Translations under genes and position numbers: made by a program | DNA from: Colius striatus | Lineage: Eukaryota; Chordata; Aves; Coliiformes; Coliidae | DNA length: 64,000 nt | Reading direction: 5' to 3' | Assembly (NCBI RefSeq): GCF_028858725.1 | Contig: NC_084790.1 | Coordinates: 33,583,031-33,647,030, forward strand | The notes under the pieces: generated by a model | The model's database searches: none | Told to the model about the DNA's origin: nothing | What the model saw: the letters and a program-made list of their open reading frames with translations, nothing else | Shown here: positions 21,601 to 33,700 of the stretch, in pieces | Position numbering within the stretch: the stretch's first letter is position 1 | How the letters are laid out: the number at the start of each line of letters is the position of its first letter

Positions 21601-23091
21601 GGTACGGAAGTATTCAGCATATTTGCCTTGTTTTTTTAGTCAAATGCAAAGAATTGTAGATATATCATCAAACATAATTTTACCTTGGCACATGGGTTAC
21701 CGATTTTTTGGAAGTATTCATAGCTATCTTGACTCAAATACGTACATATACTTGAAAGAACACATTTTTCGTTCTTGTTACAATATTTTAATCAACCTTG
21801 AAAACTTGCTATTTTATCTGCCACCATGAGAAATACAGCAGTGAATACCAAGGATTTCTTTGCTACAGAAAAGATACATAGCTTTTTCATTCAATATTAT
21901 CTTTTTGGTAGTGACTATAATAAACGAGGATTATGAACCCATTTTCTTATTCTAAATTACCCTGTGCTCAGGCTAAGAGGATGATATAAATCTGATGAAA
22001 GTCAATGAAGAACCGCATTAATCTGGGATTTTAAACAATAACAATATCAAATATCATGAAATCTCCATATAAATAACTGGAGGGGAAACTGGTTGAATTC
22101 GCTTTCCTTTTGTAAGGCTCTTCATGGCAGAACTTGGAAGAAAACTCTGTAAGTCTATAAAAAAACTCAGTGGGAGCAGATCTGTGTTAAGAGTTTGGGC
22201 TGAACAGTGATCATTTTGCTTGGAAGACTTACTCTTCCCAGAATTATATATCAATATTGCAATTCTCAGCAAAATGAGGGTTTCTTAATCTTTTGTTTCT
22301 GGATGACATAGAGACTACGTGAGAAAAGACACAAACCATACAAAGTGCCAAATATGAATTTAATAAGAAAGTATGTGGTCAGAGAGTTGTCTCTCTCTCT
22401 CTTGTTGAGCCTCTTGTTTAGGCTACTAAAGGTCTAGACAGGTGTTGCACAGACAAGGGTAGAAGTGTCTCTTGGAATATGTTTGATACCATAGCTGTTA
22501 AAGCTAGATTCTATCACAACTGCTTTCAATCACCGTTTAAGATGGTCATCAGATCTCCAACTACTTTTTAAGTCTATTGAATCATACAAATCATTCAATC
22601 TCTTTTCCCAGTATGGGAGCAAGAACAGCTGTGTCTCAAGTACTTTCAACAGATCCTTAGTCCTAAATCTCCAATACTAGAGAATTCAGTTTCCCTAATT
22701 TCTCATTGACATACTTTATCACTGCTTGTTAACCTCTAGCATAGAAATGAACCGTTTAGACTCAATCACTTAAGAAACAACTTTCATATAAGACAAAGTG
22801 TCAGGATTGTTAGTTAGCTTGGTACCAGTAAAAAACCTCTTATTGTGATAATTCATATCAATAAACTTCCTAATGATCATCCATCATGCCTTAGTTATTT
22901 TAATATTGGGAAGATCTCGATCATAATACAGTTATGTTTTTGGAGCAAAACGTTTCGTTGGATTTCAACACTTAATTACTTTTGTGAACAGAAACTTCCT
23001 AGTTGTTATGCAGACTATCAGCATTTTGCTTTTGTAGATTTTTATTTAATATAAGAAATTGCGGAACATCTTCCCAAGCAAAATGTATCTT
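18635..23091. other. Non-coding AT-rich DNA downstream of CHRNA8
   Basis: No gene or repeat recognised over about 4.4 kb. The first part may be former 3' untranslated region: an AATAAA occurs near 19103 (gggaaataaactt). Short open frames at 19805-20029, 21465-21659 and 22845-23054 have no family signature. A short CT run sits at about 22388-22402. Confidence 0.45.
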
Positions 23092-23865
23092 TCACAGAAT
23101 CATAGAATGGTAGCAGTTGGAAGGGACCTTTAGAGAACATCTAGTCCAACTCCCCTGCAGAAGCAGGTCTACCTAGATCAGGTCACATAGGAATGCATTC
23201 AGGTGGGTCTTGAAGACCTCCAAGGAAGGAGATTCCACACCCTCCCTGGGCAGCCTTGTGCCACTGCTCCATTATGCTCACAGTAAAATAGATTTTTCTT
23301 ATGTTTAAATGGAGCTTTTTGTGTTCCAGCTTCATCCCATTACCCTTTGTCCTGTTGCTAGATACAATAGAAAAAATGGATACCCCAATGTCCTGACATC
23401 CACCATTTAAATACCTTCAATCTCCTCTTTTCTAGACTAAACAGTTCCAGTTCCCACAGTCTTTCCTCATAAGGAAGATGCTCCAGCCTTCTGGTCATCT
23501 TGGTGGCCCTGTGCTGGACTCTCTCTAGAAGACTCTCTGTTGCTTTTGAGCTTGGGAGCCCTGAACTGGACACAGGACTCCAGATGAGGACTCATCAGGG
23601 CAGAGCAGATGGGGAGCAGAACCTCCCTTGACCTGCTGGCCACACTCTTCTTGATGCATCCCCGGATGCCATTGGCCTTCTTGGCCATAAGGGCACATTG
23701 CTGGCTCCCGTTTAGTTTATTATCAATCAGGACTCCCAGCTCTCTCTCTGCAGAGCTGCTCTCCAGCAGTTTGACCCCCAGTCTGTACTGGTGCATGGGG
23801 TTGTTCCTTCCCAGCTGCAGGACTCTACACTTGTCCTTGTTAAACCTCATGAGGTTCCTCTCTGC

Positions 23866-24585
23866 CTAACTCTCAAGCCGGTCGAGATCCCGCTGAATGG
23901 CAGCACAGCCTTCTGGGGAATCAGCCAGTCCTTCCAGTTTGGTGTCAGCAGCCAACTTGCTGAGGGTACACTCTGTCCCCTCATCCAGGTGGTTGATGAA
24001 GATGTTGAACAAGACTGGCCCCAGAATCGATCCCTGTGGAACTCCACTGGCCACAGGCCTCCAACTTGATTCTGTGCCATTGATCACCACCCTCTGGGCT
24101 CTGTCATTCAGCCAGCTCTTGATCCAACTCACTGTCCACTCATCCAAGCCACAGTGCTTGAGCTTTCTGATGAGGATGTTGTGGGAGACAGTGTCAAAAG
24201 TTTTGCTGAAGTCAAGGTAGATGACATCCGCTGCTCTCCCCTCATCTAGCCAGCTGGTTATGCACTCATAGAAGGCTATTAGGTTGGTCAAACAGGGTTT
24301 CCCCTTGGTGAATTCATGTTGACTACCCATGACTACCACCTTTTCCTTCATATGTTTAATGATGACATTCAGGATGAGTTGTTCCATCACCTTTCCAGGA
24401 ATGGAGGTGAGGCTGACCAGCCTGTAGTTTCCTAGGTCGTCCTTCTTGCACTTTTTGAAGACTGGTGTTACGTTGGCCTTTCTCCAGTCCTCAGGCACCT
24501 CGCCTGTCCTCCATGATTGTTCAAAAATGATGGAGAGAGCCTGAGCAATCACATCAGGCAGTTCCCTCAGCACTGTCAGATGCAT
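23866..24585 (-). pseudogene. CR1 reverse transcriptase (dead copy)
   Basis: A 239-residue frame with LINE RT motifs: [36 protein letters not shown] (first catalytic Asp), [19 protein letters not shown] and the catalytic box, which reads LAADTKL where CR1 normally has FADDTKL. One of the two paired Asp is therefore Ala and the enzyme could not work even if full length. Compare the CR1 copy at 56.3 kb, which keeps FADD. Confidence 0.92.
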
Positions 24586-24880
24586 CCCATTGACTTATGA
24601 GCCTTAAGCTTGGCCAACAAGTCTTTAACCTCTTCCTCTTCACTCAGGGCAAGTCCTCTGCTGCCCTGGTCATCCCTTGCTGGGCTGGGCTTTGCAAGCG
24701 TCAGCCTTGGCCTTAAAGACTGAAGCAAAGAAGGCATTCAGTACTTCAGCCTTCTCTGCATCCTCAGACACCAGGGCACCCTGTGTTTAGCAGCAGGCCC
24801 ACATTCCCCCTCGCCCTCCTTGTGCTGCTGATGTACTTGAAAAATGCCTTATTGCTGTCCTTAACTTCCCTGGCTAAATT

Positions 24881-25738
24881 TCATTCTAGAAGGGCTCTAG
24901 CCTTCCTAGTTGCACCCCTGCATGCCCTGGCAATGTTCCTATACTCTTCCCAAGAAGCCAGCCCTTGTTTCCACCTCTCATAGATGGCTGCTTTCTGCCT
25001 GAGTTGTCCCAGTAGATCCTTGCTCATCCATGGAGGCCTCCTACCTCCTTTTCCTCCTTTCTTGTGCACTGGGACACACTGATCTTGGGCTTGGAGGAAG
25101 TGGTGCTTGAACATTGACCAGCTCTCATGGGCTCTTCTGTCTTCTAAAATCATATCCCATGAGATCCGTCCAAGTAGATCTTTGAAGAGGACAAAGTCGG
25201 CTCGCCTGAAATCCAGGGTCATAATCCTGCTTTGTGTCCTGCCTCTTCCACACAGGATCTTGAACTCTACCATCTCATGGTCACTGCAGCCAAGGTTGCC
25301 TCCAACCTTCACATCCCCAACCAGACTCTCCTTATTTGTCAGTACCAGGACCAGCAGCACACCCCTCCTTGTTGGTTCCTCAATCACCTGCGACAGGAAG
25401 TTGGCATCAACAATCTGTAGGAACCTCCTGGAATGCGTGCACTTGGCTGTGTGGCTTTGCCAGCAGATATCAGGGAGGTTTAAGTCCCCCATGAGGACCA
25501 GGGACTGTGATTGTGAGGCAGCTCCCAGCTGTTTGTAGAAGGCTTCATCCACATCTTCCTCCTGATTAGGTGGCCTGTAGCAAACTCCTACAACAATATC
25601 ACCTGCCTTGCCCTGGCCATTAATTTTTGCCCATAAGCACTCAACCTGCCCCTCATCCCCACCCAGGCACAGTTCAGTACACACTAATTGCTCCCTCACA
25701 TAGAGAGCAGCTGTCCCACCACATCTCTGTGACTGCAA
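24881..25738 (-). pseudogene. CR1 endonuclease (APE-type, partial)
   Basis: A 285-residue frame covering most of the apurinic-like endonuclease that nicks target DNA: ALYVREQL, GQGKAGDIVVGVCYRPPNQE, VLMGDLNLPDICW and the catalytic GCSDHEMVEF near the end, followed by the linker to RT (FKDLLGRISWDMILEDRRA, PWMSKDLL). The N-terminal segment with TNAHS and AVTEMWW lies in another frame (25674-25916), with a small deletion at the join. Confidence 0.92.
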
Positions 25739-25855
25739 TGAGGTTGCAGCCCCACATCTGCACCCACGTCTCCAGTTCCTCCTGCTTATTCCTCAGGCTG
25801 TGTGCATTGGTGTAGAGGCAGCGCAGGGGCTTACTCAAACACACAAGTTTTTGTT

Positions 25856-28800
25856 GTTTTATTTTATTCTTCTCTCCACAAATACAGAACACGTTTCTTC
25901 TGTGACTAGCTAGCATCTGTGCTGCTCTGTACTTAGCATGGAGAAGGCGGCTGAAAAAGACTCTACCATGGTGACTTGTAGTGAAGGTCTAATGGGGATG
26001 GACCCTCCTCCTGATGAATAGGTCCAGAGCTGCCTGGGACAGACTGACTGACAAACGGGGAGGGGAGGAGGGGGAAGGAAAAAAGACATCTTTCTATAGT
26101 GTGATAGAAAACTACAGCTGAAACACATACAAAGGCACAGATGCTGTGCTTTTGGCTGGTCCTGTACTTGTGGTGAGTGTAGTTTCTAGGTAAAGACAGC
26201 TCACTCCAAAATTTGTTCTACTGTTCTCCACCAGCTTTCTACTTGCCCTCAGCTATTTAGCAAAACAATAACTACATAGGAAAAATATATTTCCTGAATT
26301 TCATTCCCCGGAATTAATATGCAATATATTTTTTTTAATTCTGCACAATATCTGTTCCATTGAATTGTAGACTAGGGATACTATTTAAATTTAAGATAGA
26401 TGCTTAAAATTAAAGTGTTTATTAATACTTTTTGCTGATCATTTTAACAAGAGTTTTCACTGTTTTGCACATAATGAAGCTTATTCTTTTCAATATGTTT
26501 CTAATTTTACCATTAAACTCCTTACATGTATGACCTAATGAGACTTTAAACATTAAGAAATGAGGTAAAACTTTAATGCTTGTCTTGAATTACCTTTGTA
26601 ATATATGTTATTAAATACCTTTTTCAATCTCAGAGGAATGAAGTTTATGTTTAAATGATGTACTCTTTGCCTTCCATCATTCTAAGGGGAGGGATTTCCT
26701 TTATTTTTTAGTACTTCAGTTTATTGTTGTAAAAGTCCGTTTTTTAAAATTAATATTGTATTATAAATGCAAATTACAGCTTTATTCCTGAATAGAGAGC
26801 TGTGATGCTAGTAAGTTGAATTGGTTCAAAAACCGCTTCTAAAAGTTGAGTTTGATATAATCTTCACAAAGGAACTGATATATTTCTTGTTATCTGATAG
26901 ATATAGAAGGGAAACATAAAGAATTAGAAATCTTGTATAAACTCACAGATAAATGCTAATAATGTTGTGTACAGAGTAGGTTATTCAGAATGATAAAGGG
27001 AGTTTTAACATGTGTTTTTCTAAACTCACAGGTTGTCATTATTAAACACACAGAAGCACAAGAAAAAAAAAATCTTATGTGCTTGGCTGCACACTATTAG
27101 TCTGAAGAGTTGTCAAATGAAACAGAACAGGTATATGATGAAGGGATACCATCATTTCTGATTAGCAGAACTATAGATGAAAAGAGATCAAATGACTTAT
27201 GACTTATCTGTGGCACAATCAAGAATTACACAAAATCACTGTAGTTCTTCCTCAAAAAAACATAGACTAACAGTTTTTTCCTTCTCATTTATGCAGCCCT
27301 TAGTTTGTATTGAAAAATCTCAAACTTCCTTATCCATTTCTAAGCATATAATATTATTTTAGTTCAGTTGCTATAAACATCATGCTTAAGCAACTTTTAG
27401 AGGATTAGTGGGGTACTCTTAGGATAAATGAATGAGATTTAACAAATATAATATTGACAATGTGGATCTGAACAGCTTCTTAGTATTCCTTTAAAGTATT
27501 CCTTTGTGAAATCAGAAAGTATAAAACCACTAGACCATGAAAAGTGATTGATTTGTGCAAAACCATGACTATGTTAGTATATAACATACAATCTACAAAC
27601 AGTAAGAAATTATTAATATGTGAGTTCATAAGAAATGGGTTGAAGAGAGCATCTAAGAATCCTGTGTTACATACCTACATAAGAGAAGCCAGATCCAATC
27701 GGTAATACAGCCATTCCTCATTATTTCTGCCTAACAAACTGTGATAGTTAAATAAAATTTGCCCTTTAAGCTACAAAGTATACTTTAACATAATTAGTTT
27801 AGAAATGTACCTAAGAAAAACCTATAAACCCAAAATACTAAATGGACATTCCCATGCATTTATGAGAACGTCTGGACCAATAGTCAGACAAATGTTTCAA
27901 CACATCCAAATCTTGGAAGGTGCCATTCACACAAGCAAAATACACACTTATTGCAGAAATATGCTTATGTACAACATATATATTAAAACATTCTCTTTTG
28001 ACTTAAAAAGCTAAAAATATCAAGCTATATATAAAACCTATTATCAAAATAAACCAAGCATTGTCTTTAAATATCTAAAGACATATATAATTCAGCATAA
28101 GAAAGCACCTATAGGTTGATTCTTAGAATTGCACAAGGATGACAAACTTTGTCATAGCCAGTGACAGATCCATACCAGGCCTTAACATCCTTGAATCAGA
28201 ATAAACAGTGTTTAAAAAACCTCCAAAGTTCAGGAATATGTTTTTGAAACAGAGTGTTTCCTCCCTCTTTTTACAGAAGAAGAGAATACCAAATTGTTGC
28301 TTGTGGTTAACAATGTAAAAATTATAGCTATATGCAAGATGTAGTTTGTGACACTACTTACACAAAATAAGCCATACAGAAAATAGTAAGATCAATAGAG
28401 CTTTCCAAAGTCTCACGGATGATCTAAAAAACAGCTAAGAATCAGCTTATATATCTTGATCATTTGTTTGCCTTGCCTTACATATCAGCTGAATTATTCT
28501 GATGCATCAGCAGGAAGTAGGGAAGTTGGGAAGTACGGAAGATCACTCGTCCAAGTATTGGGAGCCATGGATCTGAAACTGTTCTATTCAAAGCACTCCT
28601 TGGCCATCTCTCCTTGCTTATTTTCTCCTTTTTGCTCTCTTCTCCCATCAGACGGGTGGCTGTCCTGTTCGTTGAGGCGGAACAACTCTGTTAGAAACAA
28701 ACCCGTATTAGATCATTAGACAGTAATCTGGAGTGGATCAACAACTGCCACACAGGTGTCTGGGCCACCAGTGTGGCAGGTACTCCTCTTAAGACGCCTT

Positions 28801-30465
28801 GTCTTGGATGGGTAGTCAGCTAATGGCAGAAAGCAGTACAGCTGCTTCAAAACAAGCCATCATCTCCATGATCCATATGTTTTGGTTTTGTGTTCTAGGC
28901 ATATATTTCTCAAATAAAATGTTAACAATGTGCAGCAACTGCAGCTCCTCTTGCAGTGATGAGATCCACTTCAGCTACCTGCTGAATGTGGTGGTATATA
29001 GTGTGTCAGTGTTTAAAGCCATCACCTGCCTCTGAAGTTGGCCAAGTTAAAGAACGGATGCATCAAACTAATGCACTGGTCATAGAATTTAGGGAATTCA
29101 TGAACATTGTAGGAATATGTACAGTTGTGCTAAATCTAACAGAATTTCTAAGGATTGAAAAGGATGTGTAATATACAGTAATCTCTTCAGTGTCCATACA
29201 ACCCAAAGACATGTTAACTTTTTTCTTGATTCTCACATCAGGTTCACTCTGATCTGGAATGTTATCCTACAAAACCATCATTGAAGTATAATACTTCCTA
29301 CATAATTTTTTGAGTTTTCTGGAACACGTAATATCAGAATGCAGCCTGAAATTTAGGGTTTTGTCTCCATTTCCCACTCCAGCTGTCATTCTGGAATACT
29401 CAGCCTTGACTTTGAAGGACAAGATGAAATTTGCTGCTACGTCACACACACCCAACTGTTCTGCAGACAACATATGGGTACTAGAAAAGATTTAGAAAGC
29501 TCAGGATCTTTTTCAAGTTTTAACACTAAAAACTATATCCCACAAGTGCAACTGAGCCAAATGAACCATCTACTGTCACTGAAAGGAAAGGAGCTTATTT
29601 CTTCCTCTTATACTTTCTGACATGAAGAAAGAATGAAGTAAATTTTGTCAGTTTAGCTATTTGCAGATAATGCTTGATAAAATAATACTCAAATTATCTA
29701 CGAGAAAGATTAATGACAGAAGACTACTAAATAATCCCAAACTTGAGTCAAGAGTGCCTCCTTCCAACTCTGTCTACTGATCCAAAAGTTTTGCTTGTGG
29801 TAATTGAGGGACACCTCCAATATAATTCAACATAGAAAGTAACAGTTTTCTTCATAAGTATCTATAGAGACTTGAACTGAGTTTTAGGATAACATGTAGA
29901 TGCATGGAGTGAGCTTAATCCTGGTTGAAGACTATCAGTCTCAGATTTTCAGTCAACTAAAATTTTTTCACCCTGTCTTTGAAATATATTTACCTGATTC
30001 TGTATATTTCTCACCATCTTTCAACATGTCAGCAAAAAAACTCTCTTTAAGAGAGAAATGTGTATGAACACATTTCTGATCCTAGCAATCAACAACTTCA
30101 GCTACAGGTTTGAAAAAAATCTACTGACCAATAAATGCAAAATAAAGAATATTTTATATTTCCAAATTTCCTGTTTTCTAGAATCTAGGAGATGTTAGGG
30201 ATTTTTTTTGTCCTGAACACAGAAGTGCTTTCATATCATAATCAGTTCCCTTCCCCAGTTGTCAAAGTATAAACTAATAGTACTAGAAAATATCTTTTAA
30301 TAAAATATTATGTAATAATGAATTTTCAACATCATATATAAACAATTGCACACCTGATTTGACTACAGCCATTGTTGCAGCTGTGTATGTATATATCCTT
30401 TCTTCACCCCATTACCATGAGGAAGAAAAACTAATTTTGCCCATCTACTTTCACAAGTGCCCCAT
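25856..30465. other. Non-coding AT-rich DNA
   Basis: About 4.6 kb with no gene or repeat that I can support. Open frames (28456-28719, 28799-29035, 27805-28014) are short, overlap others and match no family. Confidence 0.45.
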
Positions 30466-30708
30466 TTGAAGCTGGAACACAGAAAGTTCCATTTAAATAT
30501 AAGAAAAAACTATTTCACTGTGAGGGTGATGGAGCAGTGGCACAGGCTGCCCAGAGGGGTTGTGGAGTCTCCTTTCTTGGAGGTCTTCAAGACCTGCCTG
30601 GACACGTTCCTGTGCAACCTCATCTAGGTGGACCTGCTTGTGCAGGGGGGTTGGACTAGATGACCTTTAGGTCCCTTCCAACCCTCCCATTCTATGATTC
30701 TATGATTT
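30466..30708 (+). repeat. CR1 LINE 3' fragment
   Basis: About 240 bp of CR1 3' end in plus orientation: gaagctggaacacagaaagt at the start, the conserved cttggaggtcttcaagacct block, ggggggttggactagatgac, and the tail attctatgattctatgattt. It is severely 5' truncated but keeps its octamer tail. Confidence 0.93.
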
Positions 30709-33700
30709 CCAATGTAAACAGAATCAATGCATCTGCAAAACAAACATTTTTTTTTCTTGTAAACTCAAATCTCTGGTCTTTAGTGTAATCATCAACATTC
30801 TTAAACTGCTACAGTCTAAATTTCAGGTAATGACTATATAAAAAATGGGTTTCAAGTTCCATACATAAATACTAGTTTCTTTATAAGAGATAAATAAAAC
30901 CTAGTTGATATAAAAAACTAAAACTAATGTTACATGATTATTGTTTTATTACATATGTCTCTACCAAAGACATCAAAAGGCATGTTCACTCATCTTCACA
31001 AATGAAAAGCAGGAACATTTTCAAGGAAATAAGAAAAAGAAGACAGGTAATATTATGCGCTCTGATTTTTATTTCAAGCAGCAAATAGCTGTCACATGGT
31101 AAAAAAGAGGTCACAGTTAATAAAGAAGTGAATATGAGAAGGCTAAAGGAATGTTATATCTGTCAAATTTTATAGAATTAATCTGTTTCCAAGAGCAATG
31201 CTAGAAGCAGAATGAAAACCAAGCCAATAAATCATTATATGGTTTGCAGTGAATGGATACACAGAAACTTTGCAGTTTGTCTTCAGGCATTGATACATCT
31301 TGGGTGTTAATTCAGTGTTACCTTGTGGTTTTTGCTTTTCCACACAACTTTTTTTTCTAGCCTTAGTAGTGTCTCCATTTTTCAGGACCCAACAATTAAT
31401 GAAAAAATAGATTAACAAGATTGCTATTCTCATAGATGTAATATCTCTCTGAAATTCTATGCCTAGGAACAAAAGCTGTTTTTTTTTTTCCCTTTAGACT
31501 AGTTTAGGAGTTAGGACTACAAAATCACAAAGTAACACAGCTGAAACATGAAAATGTGAAATTAATTAGTCATGTTTCAAAACGGAAAGGGATAGAAGAA
31601 AAGAAACAAAGAGCTAAAAACAAACAAAACCCCCCCCCCAAAAAGCGCTAAATTTTAAGATCTGAATCAAGGAGACAATAAATTCTGCACCAAAAAAAAT
31701 CATTCAAAGAATCAAACATTCACGTGCTTTCTCTAATTTAGTATAAACATTATCAAAAGCATTGTAATGTTGATGTCAAAATAAAATCAGTCATCTGTAA
31801 AGAAATATTTATTCTCTGATGGTGAACAAACAAAGCTTTTGCAACCCAGGCTACAGTTTGCAAAACAAAAAGGATCTTGCAAAGCAGGGATGACTGAAAG
31901 CACTTTTTTCATTTTAGCAACTACATGAGTCTTAACCTTCACCTTTGTAAAAGAGTTCAGAACAATATGTCAGTTTTTGTTTGTATTTCTCAGTGTATAG
32001 AGAAGACAACTAATATAAAATACATTAGACTGCACAGAAATAGAACTGTCATACTCAGGTATTTGTGTTTTAAAGTATTTATGTTATTAAAAAAAGCAAT
32101 TTCAGTGTAATGGAAATACAGAGAAATTACAGGGCTTTTGATAAATAAAAGATTATATGAAAATATATAAACCACAACAAAATACATTCAGAGAAAACAC
32201 TTTATATTTCAACAGAAATCCAAGAGATGTATTTGACTCAAAAGTCTGTCTCATCAGATAAATGTGCATTGCTCTAAACCTTTGCAGCTATTTTTATGTG
32301 TTCTAGTAAATTCCTTTATGTCATGTCCCACCATCCTCTTACTACCATAAATTTCCAAGTTTGTTTCCCATGCTTGATAGAATGCAAGGTAAAATCTATT
32401 AATCACAGCTATTCAGAATCATGAAAAAATTTTTTCACAATTAAAAATTTACTGATTACACTTACAATTTATTTAAACTATAATTGACCTAGAATCTAGA
32501 AAAAATCATGCAAGTATCCACAACAGTGATACTCTGTGAATTACAGAAACCTTTTCATAACTGGAAAGAATGCTGTGGCAGAGAAAATTTAGTCTTACAT
32601 TTGTTACTTTATAAGTTACTAAATATTTGTCAATTTGACAATTTGAAGGATTATTTCCTTCATTGTTAAAGAAGAACTTGAAAATCTTTATTTTGATATA
32701 GAAAACTTTATCTTAGTATACACAATGTATAAAATTATGCCAAAATAAATACCACAGTAACTAAAAATATAGTCTGCAGTGAACTGTATCCCTGAGGGAG
32801 GAAAAATACACTTATCAAGGCAATATAATGAATAAAAAAGAAAACAGGAAGCATTATATTATTATGGGGAAAAATGATGCATTCTTGCAAAATAATAATT
32901 ATTTGATTAATAATATCTGGAGGAATAATTTTGAACATATGTTGGATAATGAGAGTTGTAGAGAAATTAGGAACAAGAATATGGTGAAAATAGGTATGCA
33001 GAAAGAACAGTTTGCATAAACATTTCAAAAACATAAAGCTATAAACATAAAAAGGCCAAATAACCTTTGGTCAGGTAAAATGTCAGGTAAAATCTTCTGA
33101 TGCATGAAATATTAGGGAAAGAAAGGTTACAAATTCTAAAACATTTTTCAGATGCAAAAAATGGTGAATGCTTTGCAACATTTGGTTTTAAACATACAGC
33201 AAATACCACTGGGGGAAAGAATCATCTCAGACTCTCCAGAAATTACTAAGATTTATTGGAATTGCTGAAACCTTAAATGGATAAAGAATTGAGGTTATCA
33301 GCACCTTATAGGTACTGTGCACTCCTCTTGACAAAACTCACAGGCAGGCTGTAGCTGGTTGACAGCTTGAGAGAATCTGTTAAAGGCATGAAGGTATGAA
33401 CTCAGAAAAGCTGGAGAAATGGAAGAATGAGTCTGCCTTAGCCAGCCATATGTAAGAAAAAAATCCAAAGTTCACATCGGAAGAAAACTGACTAGAGTAA
33501 ACATAGACTACATGATGATATATACTTGAAGACCACACTGATTCCTTTTGGTGTTTTCACCATGGCAGGAGGAGAAAAAAACCACAATTCCCTTGCAAGG
33601 ACTATGAGATTAACTTACCATTAATATTTTAAGTGGAAACTATTATCCCAGTGGAATTTTGGGCAATAACAATGCAGTCTTGAGTGGCCTGAATGTAACG

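Larger units (their letters stand above)
23092..25855 (-). mobile_element. CR1 LINE, about 2.8 kb, 5' truncated
   Basis: Minus-strand CR1. The 3' end shows the complement of attctatgattctgtg (about 23094-23110) and the standard 3' untranslated block. Coding remnants from 5' to 3' on the minus strand are endonuclease start (25837-25700), endonuclease (25738-24881), reverse transcriptase (24585-23866) and the RT C-terminal region (23850-23467). Similarity begins at the LSKPLRCLYTNAHS segment, so ORF1 and the 5' end are missing. Frames are broken between all pieces. Confidence 0.93.

Noticed and set aside
28799..29171. Possible exons in overlapping open frames
   Set aside because: No splice-phase consistency, no domain, and the frames end quickly in AT-rich DNA.
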